Positions 1-7,797 of a stretch of DNA of 64,000 nt are shown here, piece by piece (position 1 is the stretch's first letter; the number at the start of each line of letters is the position of its first letter). A model generated the notes under the pieces. That model saw nothing but the letters and a program-made list of their open reading frames with translations. It was not told the origin of the DNA and did not search any database. The position numbers and the translations under genes are program-made. Location of the stretch: assembly GCA_041628225.1 (NCBI GenBank), contig JBFKPQ010000001.1:99722-163721 (forward strand), given 5' to 3'. This DNA is from JBFKPQ01 sp041628225 (GTDB lineage Bacteria > Actinomycetota > Acidimicrobiia > Spongiisociales > JAENVV01).

Positions 1-18
1 ATCGTCACCGGTCTCGGC

Positions 19-1008
19 ATGTTCGACTACCCCGACCTGGGCCACGCCCTCGAGGTTCGCCCACGCCACTTCGCCAACGTGCCCGACGACGCGTACGAAC
101 GATTGGCCGCCGCGTACCGGTCGGGCACGGATGCGGGCCTCATGGCCCACGCCTGGGAGAACGGCGTCCGGTTCGCTCGCTCGATGGAGGGCCTGCGCGG
201 CCGACCTCCGTGGCTCGTCGAGTGGAAGGGAAGCCACAAGCCGCCCGGCTACGAGCAACTGCCCGCGGACCTGCGCGTCGACCACGTGTACCTGGTGTCG
301 TGCAAGTACGGGTCGAACATCCTCACCAATTCCTCGCCGGCCAACCTGTTCGACCGTGCCCTCGGCGACCGGGCCGACGGCACCGGAGACTGGTTCGCCG
401 ATGTGGCGCCCGACGCCTACCAACAGCTGTACGACGCCTGCCGTCCGCTCGTCGAGATGCGATTGCCCGACCACGTCACCGACCTCGACCAGAGCGACCG
501 GGATGTGCTGAAGGCCGCCATGCCACGACGTCTGCAAGGTGAGGCACTCGTGGCGTACCGCGGGTTCGCCGACGCGGTGGCGGCAGCTTCGTCGGACCGG
601 TGGTCGGCCGCGCTGCCGAACAGCCGCGCCCGAGAGCAGATGGTGTGGCGCCTGCTCCGTCTCGAAGCCGCCCCGTACTTCGTGCTGGGCGAATCGGCCG
701 ACAGCCGAGCGTTGGCCTACCGGGTGTCGACACCGTGGGACCTACGGGCGACCTACCGGTTCCGGTCGTTCACCCAGTGGGGCGAGACCGACCGCGGCCA
801 GCCGGTGGTGGGGTGGCGGGCCGTGTTCCAAGACTTGGGGTCGGGTATCGAACGCACCGTCGAGGGCCACGTCGAGGTGCGATGGAGTCACGGCAAGTTC
901 GCTCGACCACCGGAGGCGAAGGTGTACCTCGATACGCCGCACCATCAAGTCCCCGGCTACGTTCCCCTCGTCCTCCCGCGTGGCGACAACCTGTTCGGTG
1001 GGTCATGA
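19..1008 (+). CDS. Unknown protein, possibly truncated by the window edge
   Basis: I do not recognise this 329-residue protein. The frame is open to base 1, so the true start may lie outside the window; the ATG at 19 is the first visible start. It is soluble-looking, with no signal peptide or membrane segment. Around residues 64-100 there is a V-E-W-K-G-S-H-K stretch, then a hydrophobic strand ending S-C-K-Y-G-S-N. This beta-strand pattern with charged and Lys residues is reminiscent of PD-(D/E)XK nuclease cores, but I cannot confirm it. The C-terminal third is rich in aromatic and Arg residues. Its TGA overlaps the ATG of the following VOC gene (ATGA), so the two are probably co-transcribed. 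Confidence 0.75.
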   Translation: MFDYPDLGHALEVRPRHFANVPDDAYERLAAAYRSGTDAGLMAHAWENGVRFARSMEGLRGRPPWLVEWKGSHKPPGYEQLPADLRVDHVYLVSCKYGSNILTNSSPANLFDRALGDRADGTGDWFADVAPDAYQQLYDACRPLVEMRLPDHVTDLDQSDRDVLKAAMPRRLQGEALVAYRGFADAVAAASSDRWSAALPNSRAREQMVWRLLRLEAAPYFVLGESADSRALAYRVSTPWDLRATYRFRSFTQWGETDRGQPVVGWRAVFQDLGSGIERTVEGHVEVRWSHGKFARPPEAKVYLDTPHHQVPGYVPLVLPRGDNLFGGS

Positions 1009-1427
1009 AGCGCCCCGAACTGCGATTCGCCGGACCGGTGCTCGACGCGGCGCAGCCGCTCGAACTCGCCGCCTTCTATGAGCGGCTCCTCGGCTGGCCC
1101 ATCGTCCGCTCGGAAGGCCCGCGAGCCGGGTACCCGCCCGAAGATGGCTGGGCGCTGCTTCGCTCGCCGGACGGCACCCAGAAGATCGAGGTCCAATGGG
1201 AACCCGACTACCTACCGCCGACGTGGCCGTCAGAGGCGGGTCGGCCGTTGATGATGATGCACCTCGACTTCGGCGTTACCGACGTCGACGAGGGTGTGCG
1301 CTGGGCGGTCGAGTGCGGTGCCACCGTCGCCGGCCACCAGCCCCAAGTCGACGTTCGCGTCATGCTCGACCCCGAGGGCCACCCGTTCTGCCTGTTTCTC
1401 GACGGTGATCAGGCGCTCGCCGACTAG
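1005..1427 (+). CDS. VOC (glyoxalase/bleomycin-resistance fold) family protein
   Basis: A 140-residue protein of the vicinal-oxygen-chelate fold. It has two beta-alpha-beta-beta-beta halves: the first runs from residue 5 (LRFAGPVLDAA) through the FYERLLGWPI helix and strand, the second from residue 85 (MMMHLDFGVTD) to the terminal DPEGHPFCLF. The H of the second half and the E of DPEG are at usual metal-ligand positions; the first-half His is not evident. Length fits single-domain VOC proteins of the Glyoxalase_6 type. The substrate cannot be predicted. It is coupled to the upstream unknown gene by an ATGA overlap. Confidence 0.88.
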   Translation: MKRPELRFAGPVLDAAQPLELAAFYERLLGWPIVRSEGPRAGYPPEDGWALLRSPDGTQKIEVQWEPDYLPPTWPSEAGRPLMMMHLDFGVTDVDEGVRWAVECGATVAGHQPQVDVRVMLDPEGHPFCLFLDGDQALAD

Positions 1428-1644
1428 ACCGCCGCGTACCGGCGAGCGAACTCTCGCACCTGTTGGTTGAAGGCGGCCGGCCGCGTGACACTGCAGGCGT
1501 GACCTGTGTCTTCCACCGTGGCCACCTCCACGTCGGGGCGGGCGGCGAGCAGGTCGGCTTCCTCGTGAGTTCGTGGCGAAGGGCGAGGCGATTGAGTTCC
1601 AGTACCGCCTCGGGGTCGACCTCGTCGTATTCGCGGATCTCCAT
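1424..1644 (-). pseudogene. Decayed chimera: GNAT N-terminus joined to alpha/beta-hydrolase C-terminus
   Basis: Read on the minus strand, the ATG at 1644 opens a frame beginning MEIREYDEVDPEAVLELNRL, a typical N-terminus of a GNAT acetyltransferase. After about 28 residues this frame loses sense. From about 1570 down to 1424 a different frame reads like the last 45 residues of an alpha/beta hydrolase (a HEEADLL helix, a DTGHACS motif with the catalytic-His region, and a terminal helix). The two parts are in different frames and belong to different families, so this looks like a deletion/fusion scar. It lies between the VOC gene and the Nudix gene. Confidence 0.55.
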
Positions 1645-1709
1645 GTCTCGATTCCACCACGCGCTCGTCGGTGGCGGGCGGCTCGCGGCCGAACACCTGG
1701 CTCAGGACG

Positions 1710-2255
1710 TCACCTGTCGATGATCCCCGCCACGAGGAGCAGGAGCGCGGTCAGGCTGAGGCCGTCGCTGATGGCTTGCCGAGCCACCAGGTCGGCCACC
1801 TCGGTGCGGGTCACCCACCGCACCTGCCGGACCTCGTTCGGATCGAGGTCACCCTCTCGATTCGCGGCCCGCGCCACCGCCACATAGAAATCCGCCGTCG
1901 TCATACCGGCCATCGGCCGATAGCGGTACGCGACGGCGACGTCCGAGACCGCGTAGCCGGTCTCCTCGAATGTCTCCCGAGCTGCGGCGTCCTCGGTGGT
2001 CTCGCCAACGTCGATGCGGCCCGCCGGAATCTCCCAGCCGATCGAGTCGGTGGGGTAGCGATACGCCTCGATCATGAGCAACCGGTCAGCCTCGTCGAAC
2101 ACGAGCACGCCGACAGCGGGACTCGGGAAGTCGACGACGTGGTAGTCGTCGATGACGAGCCCACCCGGCATCTGCACGCGGTCGAGATGCAGAGCCACGT
2201 AGTCCGAGGAGTAGACCGTCCGGCGGTCGTGGCGTGTCGGTCGATCGGGCGGCAC
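1710..2255 (-). CDS. Nudix hydrolase (ADP-ribose pyrophosphatase-like)
   Basis: About 181 residues. The complete Nudix box is visible: G-R-I-D-V-G-E, then AARETFEETGY, matching GX5EX7REUXEEXGU. It sits after a short N-terminal beta domain, as in ADP-ribose or sugar-nucleotide pyrophosphatases; it likely hydrolyses a nucleoside diphosphate linked to another group using Mg2+. A GTG at 2264 opens the same frame three codons earlier, but the box TAGGGT at 2268-2263 lies seven bases before the GTG at 2255, which would make 2255 a leaderless start. The gene follows a lipoprotein gene on the same strand with almost no gap. Confidence 0.9.
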   Translation of the reverse strand: MPPDRPTRHDRRTVYSSDYVALHLDRVQMPGGLVIDDYHVVDFPSPAVGVLVFDEADRLLMIEAYRYPTDSIGWEIPAGRIDVGETTEDAAARETFEETGYAVSDVAVAYRYRPMAGMTTADFYVAVARAANREGDLDPNEVRQVRWVTRTEVADLVARQAISDGLSLTALLLLVAGIIDR

Positions 2256-2262
2256 GCGCCGC

Positions 2263-2268
2263 ACCCTA
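2263..2268 (-). promoter_or_regulatory. Candidate -10 box of a leaderless promoter for the Nudix gene
   Basis: TAGGGT on the minus strand, followed by seven bases and GTG at 2255. It fits the TANNNT-N6-8-start pattern seen at many genes in this window. No clear -35 is visible. Confidence 0.4.
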
Positions 2269-2269
2269 C

Positions 2270-3175
2270 CTACGGCATCGCCAAGAAACGTTCGCCGCCC
2301 GTGCCCAGGTGTCGTACCCGCAGCAACAGTTCTCCGGCATCTTCCGGGACCGCGCGACAGATGATGCCGACGGCCGAATCACCCGGCGCCAGATCTTCGG
2401 CACCTTCCGTGAGGGTTCCGTACTGCTCCGTTTCGCAACTCGCATCGGTGCCGTATTCGGTCGAACCGTCGACGAGCGCGAACTCCAGGACGTCGCCGTA
2501 GCGGATCGAGGATTCGGGCCCTGTGTAGGTGAGTCCGATGCCGACCGTTGCGAGCCGGTTGCCCGAGGCGGCGGGATCTCCTCCGAGCTCCACGATGATC
2601 TCTTCGTCGTCGGCCGTCGCAAACGTCACGTTGATGAGCCAGCCATCGAGGTCGGCGATGAATCCGTAGTCGATCGGGTCATCCGGCGAGGTGCCTTCTG
2701 CCGAGAGATCATTGGAGGAAGGCCGGATATCGGCGCATTCGGCCATCCTCCAGCCGTCTTCATAGACCCACTCGGCCGGTACCGACTCGCGGAACGGTTC
2801 GGCGGTTCCGACGACCTCCAGCGTCACCGTCGCCGAGTCCCCTTCGAACGATGTGATCGTCACGTCACCTGGCTCCAGACCAGACAGGTCGATATTGGCG
2901 AGATCGATGCTGAACCGGCGGCCATCGAGGAACGACTCGACGGCAGGAAAACCGAGATCCGTGCGACAGTCGACCGTGAGAAGGTCGAACCAGGCTGCGT
3001 CGTCGGCGGACCGGAAGGCTTCGAACGCCGCGATGGCGGCGTTCTCGAGATCTGCCTCCGTTCCGACCCCACCGCCGCCAGGCGGAAGCCCGGCCGTGCC
3101 CTCGTCCGGTTCGGCCTCGCCTCCACACGCCACCCAGACCAGCACCAGCAGCGCAAACAACGTTGCTCTCTTCAT
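2270..3175 (-). CDS. Putative secreted lipoprotein, two-domain, function unknown
   Basis: 301 residues. The start at 3175 is set by a strong ribosome site (GAAAGGGGGG) just upstream. The N-terminus has a basic residue pair, a hydrophobic run and then A-C-G-G, an imperfect lipobox (WVAC). A Gly/Pro/Glu-rich linker follows. Residues of about 45-150 resemble an NTF2/SnoaL-like alpha-beta domain (FEAFRSADDAAWFDLLT). The C-terminal half from about 175 is a beta-rich domain with W-L-I-N-V-T-F and later Y-G-D-V-L-E-F-A, comparable in layout to DUF4352-type extracellular domains. It is probably anchored on the outer face of the membrane; no enzyme motif is visible. It is divergent from gcdH. Confidence 0.75.
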   Translation of the reverse strand: MKRATLFALLVLVWVACGGEAEPDEGTAGLPPGGGGVGTEADLENAAIAAFEAFRSADDAAWFDLLTVDCRTDLGFPAVESFLDGRRFSIDLANIDLSGLEPGDVTITSFEGDSATVTLEVVGTAEPFRESVPAEWVYEDGWRMAECADIRPSSNDLSAEGTSPDDPIDYGFIADLDGWLINVTFATADDEEIIVELGGDPAASGNRLATVGIGLTYTGPESSIRYGDVLEFALVDGSTEYGTDASCETEQYGTLTEGAEDLAPGDSAVGIICRAVPEDAGELLLRVRHLGTGGERFLAMP

Positions 3176-3289
3176 GCAACCCCCCTTTCGTGCGAGGCTA
3201 CCCACGCCGACGAGCTCGTGGCGGTGGGTGATCGCCCGGTGCCAGCCGGGTTGCTCGACCTGGCCGTGCCACGTGTGTGGTGTGCGGAA

Positions 3290-3295
3290 TACACT
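3290..3295 (+). promoter_or_regulatory. Candidate -10 box upstream of gcdH
   Basis: TACACT 30 bases before the gcdH ATG, leaving room for the GGAG-type ribosome site at about 3315-3319. No convincing -35 was seen. Confidence 0.3.
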
Positions 3296-3325
3296 GGCGG
3301 CACCACCTCGCATCGGAGTGATTCC

Positions 3326-4507
3326 ATGGCCGTCGCCACGCCAGACCCCCTCGACTTCTTCGACCTGCGGTCGCAGCTGTCCGACGAGGAGCAGATGATC
3401 CAGGACACCGTCCACCGCTTCGTCCACGACAAGGTCCTGCCCGACGTTGCCGACTGGTTCGAGGAGGGAACGTTCCCCATCGAGATGGCGAAGGAACTGG
3501 GCGCGTTGGGCCTTCTCGGCATGCATCTAGAGGGATACGGATGCGCGGGCACCAACGCGGTGTCGTACGGGCTCGCGTGCCTGGAACTCGAAGCCGGCGA
3601 TTCGGGGCTCCGCAGCCTCGTTTCGGTGCAGGGATCCCTCGCCATGTTCCCCATCTGGAAGTTCGGATCCGAAGAGCAGAAGCACGAGTGGCTGCCGCGC
3701 ATGGCGGCCGGCGAGGTCATCGGATGTTTCGGCCTCACGGAACCCGACTCCGGTTCGGACCCCGGCTCGATGCTGACCCGCGCCAAGCGCGATGGATCCG
3801 ACTGGATCCTCAACGGGCGCAAGATGTGGATCACCAACGGCAACGTGGCCCAGGTGGCCATCGTGTGGGCCCAGACCGACGAGGGGATCCGCGGGTTCAT
3901 CGTCCCCACCGACACGCCCGGGTTTTCCGCCAACCTCATCCACAAGAAGCTGTCGCTGCGGGCGTCGATCACCTCCGAGCTAGTGCTCGAGGATGTACGG
4001 CTGCCCGACCACGCCGTTCTTCCAGACGTCGTCGGGATGCGCGGCCCACTCAGCTGCTTGAGCGAAGCTCGCTACGGCATCGCCTGGGGGTCGATGGGTG
4101 CGGCGCGCGCCTGTTACGAGGCGGCGCTCGATTACGCCAAGGAGCGTGAGCAGTTCGGCACCCCGATCGCGGCGTTCCAGCTCACCCAGGACAAGCTCGT
4201 CCAGATGCTCATCGGCTACACGCAGGGCCTCCAGACGGCGTTGCGGCTCGGGAGGCTGAAGGACGAGGAACGGGTTCACCCTGCCCACATCAGTTTCGGC
4301 AAGAAGGCCAACGTTCGTGCGGCGCTCGAGATCGCGCGGTCGGCCCGGTCCGTGCTCGGAGCCAACGGCATCACCCTCGAATACCCGGTGATCCGCCACA
4401 TGAACAACCTCGAATCGGTCTACACCTACGAGGGCACCAACGAGATCCACACGCTCATCCTCGGTCAGACCATCACGGGGTTGCCGGCCTTCAAGCGGGA
4501 ACGATGA
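3326..4507 (+). CDS. gcdH: Glutaryl-CoA dehydrogenase (acyl-CoA dehydrogenase family)
   Basis: 393 residues. It follows human glutaryl-CoA dehydrogenase closely through the GYGCAGTNAVSYGL helix, DSGLRSLVSVQ (the glutarate-binding Arg, here R96), GCFGLTEPDSGSDP (FAD/substrate loop), the WITNG segment, ARYGIAWG and VIRHMNNLESV. The catalytic base is E369 in TYEGTNEIH. The expected reaction is oxidative decarboxylation of glutaryl-CoA to crotonyl-CoA in lysine/tryptophan or aromatic breakdown, passing electrons to ETF. The ATG at 3326 matches the family N-terminus; the long open frame upstream is a shadow of the antisense lipoprotein gene. It heads an operon with the next genes (ATGA overlap at 4504). 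Confidence 0.95.
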   Translation: MAVATPDPLDFFDLRSQLSDEEQMIQDTVHRFVHDKVLPDVADWFEEGTFPIEMAKELGALGLLGMHLEGYGCAGTNAVSYGLACLELEAGDSGLRSLVSVQGSLAMFPIWKFGSEEQKHEWLPRMAAGEVIGCFGLTEPDSGSDPGSMLTRAKRDGSDWILNGRKMWITNGNVAQVAIVWAQTDEGIRGFIVPTDTPGFSANLIHKKLSLRASITSELVLEDVRLPDHAVLPDVVGMRGPLSCLSEARYGIAWGSMGAARACYEAALDYAKEREQFGTPIAAFQLTQDKLVQMLIGYTQGLQTALRLGRLKDEERVHPAHISFGKKANVRAALEIARSARSVLGANGITLEYPVIRHMNNLESVYTYEGTNEIHTLILGQTITGLPAFKRER

Positions 4508-5604
4508 AGCGCCCGCCGATCCGTGTCCTCGACCTGGCCGGGTCGCCCTTCGCCATGGGTGAGCGTCACGGCGAGGCCCATGCAGCAGAGATCCGCCACT
4601 ATGCCGACGAACGGATCGGTCTGATCTCGTCCGGCAAGTGGGGAGGCACGGCCCTCGACCGGGCGGACGTCCTCGCCATCGCGGACGGCACCCTCGGCGC
4701 CCACGCCGCCTATTCGCCGGCGCTGCACGCTGAGATGGAGGGGCTGGCGGCGGGTTCGGGTCTCACACTCGCCGAGCTGGTGGTCGTCGGAGGGTTCACC
4801 GACTTCGTCGACACGGTCGTGGCCCATGTAGGAGCGACCCCGCCCGACGAAGTGCTCGAGGACGACTGCACGGCCTTCATCGTTCCTGACCATCGGGCCG
4901 GCGGCGCCGGGTTCTTCGGTCAGACGTGGGACATGCACGACACGGCCACCGGACACATCGTGCTGTTGCGTCTGGAACCGGACGACGCTCCGCGCTCGCT
5001 GGTGTTCACGACCGTCGGCTGCCTCGGCCAGATCGGCATGAACGAGTCGGGCATCGCGGTTGGCATCAACAACCTGATGGCTCTCGACGGTCAGGCCGGC
5101 GTTACGTGGCCGACCGTCGTGCGGGAGGTGCTGCGCCAGACGACGATCGACGGCGCCCTCGACGCGATCACCCGCGCCGACCTCGCCGGGGCGCACAACT
5201 ACTTGATCTTCGACGCCACCGGCCGTGGCTACAACGTCGAGGCGATGGCCACTCGCCATGTCGTCACCGAACTTGGTGCCGAGCCGATCGTGCACACCAA
5301 CCACGTCCTCGCCGACGAGAACCGGTCGGTGGCGATGGAACGCCCCGACGAACTCCAAGCGAGTTCCGAAGCGCGCCTCGCTCGGGCCCAGGACGTGCTC
5401 GCCCAGGGAGACATCACCGTCGAGGACCTCATGGACCTCACCCGCGACCCCGACGCCGTGTGCCAGATCAGCCGTGAGCCGTGGCACATCGAATCCTGCG
5501 GTGCGGCGATCATGCGGCCCCGCACCGGCGACTTCTGGGCCGTGTGGGGAGTCCCCTCGGCGAACCAGTTCGAGCACTTCTCGCTGGCAGCCCAGCGTGC
5601 CTGA
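4504..5604 (+). CDS. C45-type peptidase / acyl-CoA:6-APA acyltransferase-like protein
   Basis: 366 residues of the AAT/C45 Ntn-hydrolase family. N-terminal residues 5-30 hold the R-V-L-D-L-A-G-S-P-F-A-M-G-E-R-H-G segment typical of the propeptide. The autoproteolytic nucleophile is predicted as C122 in EDDCTAF, followed by the family's G-Q-T-W-D-M and, later, G-M-N-E-S-G-I-A-V-G-I-N-N. The family cleaves itself to expose an N-terminal Cys and then hydrolyses or transfers acyl groups on amides; the physiological substrate is unknown. It is coupled to gcdH by a 4-base overlap and overlaps the next gene, which starts with GTG at 5597. A role in degrading N-acylated compounds next to acyl-CoA metabolism is only an inference. 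Confidence 0.85.
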   Translation: MKRPPIRVLDLAGSPFAMGERHGEAHAAEIRHYADERIGLISSGKWGGTALDRADVLAIADGTLGAHAAYSPALHAEMEGLAAGSGLTLAELVVVGGFTDFVDTVVAHVGATPPDEVLEDDCTAFIVPDHRAGGAGFFGQTWDMHDTATGHIVLLRLEPDDAPRSLVFTTVGCLGQIGMNESGIAVGINNLMALDGQAGVTWPTVVREVLRQTTIDGALDAITRADLAGAHNYLIFDATGRGYNVEAMATRHVVTELGAEPIVHTNHVLADENRSVAMERPDELQASSEARLARAQDVLAQGDITVEDLMDLTRDPDAVCQISREPWHIESCGAAIMRPRTGDFWAVWGVPSANQFEHFSLAAQRA

Positions 5605-6226
5605 GCTGACGTACGAACATCCCCGGGCCGAATGGGTCGACAAGCTCGAAGCGATCGAACTCGCCTGCTTCCCCCAGGCCGATCCGGCAGATCTCCTGAG
5701 TGCAGCCGACCTCCGTCGGTACTGCGAGGTGTTTCCCGAAGGCGGATATGTCGCGCTCGACGGCGACGAGCCTGTCGGCATGGGCCTCGGGATCTTCGTC
5801 GACTTCGACTTCGACCAACCGCAGCACACGATCCACGAGATCGCCGGTGAGCACCAGTGTGAGAACCACGACCCGGATGGAGACTGGTACTACGGCATCG
5901 ACATCACCGTGCATCCCGATCACCGCAAGCGCGGTATCGGGCGGCGCCTGTACGAGCTGCGCAAGGACGTCGTCCGGCGTTTCGACAAGCGCGGGATCAT
6001 CGCCGGCGGGTCTATGCCCGGATACCAGCACCACCGCCACCTGACGATCGACGAATACGTCGCCCAGGTGGTGGCAGGCGACCTGTACGACCCGACCCTG
6101 TCGTTCCAGCTCGCCAACGGCTTCGAGGTGCGAGGTCTGCTCGAGGGTTACATCGACGATCCGGCCGACGACGGTTGGGCGTCGCTCATCGTGTGGGAGA
6201 ACCCGGACTGGAGCGGCTCCGAGTGA
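5597..6226 (+). CDS. GNAT family N-acetyltransferase
   Basis: 209 residues starting at a GTG that overlaps the stop of the C45 gene by eight bases. The acetyl-CoA binding motif is VHPDHRKRGIGRRLYEL around residues 105-121 (the R/Q-x-x-G-x-G/A loop), preceded by the beta-strand DWYYGIDITV. The insert with clustered His and Cys (GEHQCENHDPDGD) before the core strand is unusual and might bind a metal. Substrate unknown. It is part of the run gcdH - C45 peptidase - GNAT - FAD oxidoreductase, all overlapping. Confidence 0.88.
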   Translation: MPELTYEHPRAEWVDKLEAIELACFPQADPADLLSAADLRRYCEVFPEGGYVALDGDEPVGMGLGIFVDFDFDQPQHTIHEIAGEHQCENHDPDGDWYYGIDITVHPDHRKRGIGRRLYELRKDVVRRFDKRGIIAGGSMPGYQHHRHLTIDEYVAQVVAGDLYDPTLSFQLANGFEVRGLLEGYIDDPADDGWASLIVWENPDWSGSE

Positions 6227-7797
6227 CCGACTGGCTCGACCGCCTCGAGGTCGGGCTGCCGATGACCACCGCCGAGCTCTCCGCCCGGCGCTGGGATGTT
6301 GTGGTGGTCGGCGGTGGACACAACGGTCTGACCGCCGCGGCATACGTGGCCCGGGCCGGCCGGTCGGTGCTCGTCCTCGAACGTCGTGACCGTCTCGGTG
6401 GTGCTGCCACCCTCGAGGAGTCATGGCCCGGCTACGTGATCTCGCCGTGTGCCTACCTGGTCGGACTTCTGCATCCCCGAGTCGTCGCCGAGTTGGACTT
6501 GAAGCGTCGTGGTGTAGAGATCGTGATGGGTGATCCGACGTATTTCGCCCCATTCGAGGATGGGCATCACTTCACGGCCTGGGCGGATCGCGATCGCACG
6601 GCGGCCTCGATTGCCGCGTTCGCTCCGCAAGACGTCGATGGGCATTTCGCCCGAGAGGCGCTGTTCAGCCGCCTGCGCGATGCCCTGCGGCCAGACGACG
6701 ACCGCGACCTCTGGCTCGCCGTGTCACCGACCCGCGCCGACATCGAAGCTCGGCTCGGGAACGACATCGAGATGCTCCGCCTGCTCTTCGAAGAATCACA
6801 GGTCGACAACTTGCGGCGGTTCTACACCGACGAACGGATGGTGACCGCCTACGCCGGACAGGGCATCATCGGCACCAACGCCTCGCCCTTCGATGCCGGC
6901 ACCGCTTCGGTGGATTTCCACCACGCCTCGGGTCGCCAGGAAGGTCAGGCGGGCGGGTGGGGTTTCGTCATGGGCGGCATGGGGGTCGTATCGGCCGCGC
7001 TGGCGGACGCCGCTGCCGAGGCCGGCGCCGTGATCGCCTCCGGGACTCCCGTGGGTGCGATTCTCCCCGGCGTCGGTGTCGAACTCGAGTCGGGCGATGT
7101 CATCCGAGCCGCCACCGTGATATCGAATGCCGATCCCGTCCGCACCGCTCGTCTGCTCGGCGGAGCCGCCGGTGGGTTCGGTGCACGGGCGGACGCCGTC
7201 CCTCACCAGAGCGCCGCCGTGAAGGTCACGTACGCCCTCGGAGCGCTCCCAGACTTCGGCGCGCGGCACGCCACGCTCGCCCAGGTGGAGATCAACCGGT
7301 CGGTCGACGCGCTCCACGAGTCATACGAGGCGGCTCGCCGCGGTGCCATCACCGACGAGCTGTGGTGCGAGCTGTACTTCCAGACGCCCTACGACCCGTC
7401 GATCGCTCCACCCGGCAAGCACGTGATGTCGGCCTTCTGTCAGTACGTGCCGTACGCCTGGGCGGACGGCAGGCCGTGGGATGCGCACCGCGCCGAGGTC
7501 GGCGCGGCGGTCACCCGATCTATCGAGCGGTTCGCCCCCGGTTTCGGGTCACTGGTCGAACACATCAACGTCGAAGGACCGCCCGACCTCGAAGAGAAGA
7601 TCGGGCTGACCGGCGGGCACATCTTCCACGGCGAGATCCTCCCCGAGCACCTGTGGGATCGGCGGATCGGCTACCGGACCGGTGTCGACGGCGTGTATCT
7701 GTGCGGCGCGGGCACCCATCCCGGTGGCGCGGTCACTGGCGCCAACGGCCGCAACGCGGCGCGGGTCGTACTCGCCGACCTGGCTCAGCCCGCCTGA
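6223..7797 (+). CDS. FAD-dependent oxidoreductase, phytoene-desaturase/PYROXD2-like
   Basis: 524 residues from the GTG at 6223 (GTGA overlap); an in-frame ATG at 6262 is an alternative. The dinucleotide-binding fold starts with VVVVGGGHNGLTAAAYVARAG and L-V-L-E-R-R-D-R-L-G-G-A. The C-terminal FAD motif GVYLCGAGTHPGGAVTGANGRNA is the one seen in carotenoid desaturase/isomerase-like flavoproteins and in PYROXD2. The likely role is an FAD-linked dehydrogenase or isomerase; there is no carotenoid gene nearby, so a carotenoid substrate is not supported. It is the last gene of the gcdH operon and converges with the hisA-like gene, the two coding ends overlapping by 13 bases. Confidence 0.88.
   Translation: MTDWLDRLEVGLPMTTAELSARRWDVVVVGGGHNGLTAAAYVARAGRSVLVLERRDRLGGAATLEESWPGYVISPCAYLVGLLHPRVVAELDLKRRGVEIVMGDPTYFAPFEDGHHFTAWADRDRTAASIAAFAPQDVDGHFAREALFSRLRDALRPDDDRDLWLAVSPTRADIEARLGNDIEMLRLLFEESQVDNLRRFYTDERMVTAYAGQGIIGTNASPFDAGTASVDFHHASGRQEGQAGGWGFVMGGMGVVSAALADAAAEAGAVIASGTPVGAILPGVGVELESGDVIRAATVISNADPVRTARLLGGAAGGFGARADAVPHQSAAVKVTYALGALPDFGARHATLAQVEINRSVDALHESYEAARRGAITDELWCELYFQTPYDPSIAPPGKHVMSAFCQYVPYAWADGRPWDAHRAEVGAAVTRSIERFAPGFGSLVEHINVEGPPDLEEKIGLTGGHIFHGEILPEHLWDRRIGYRTGVDGVYLCGAGTHPGGAVTGANGRNAARVVLADLAQPA

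Noticed and set aside
2234..3325. Long plus-strand open frame upstream of gcdH that could make a 757-residue fusion
   Set aside because: It is antisense to the lipoprotein gene, has no domain sense, and the gcdH family start is at 3326.
6223..7797. Carotenoid biosynthesis gene (crtI)
   Set aside because: The flavoprotein motifs fit, but no phytoene synthase or other carotenoid gene is nearby; kept as PYROXD2-like oxidoreductase.
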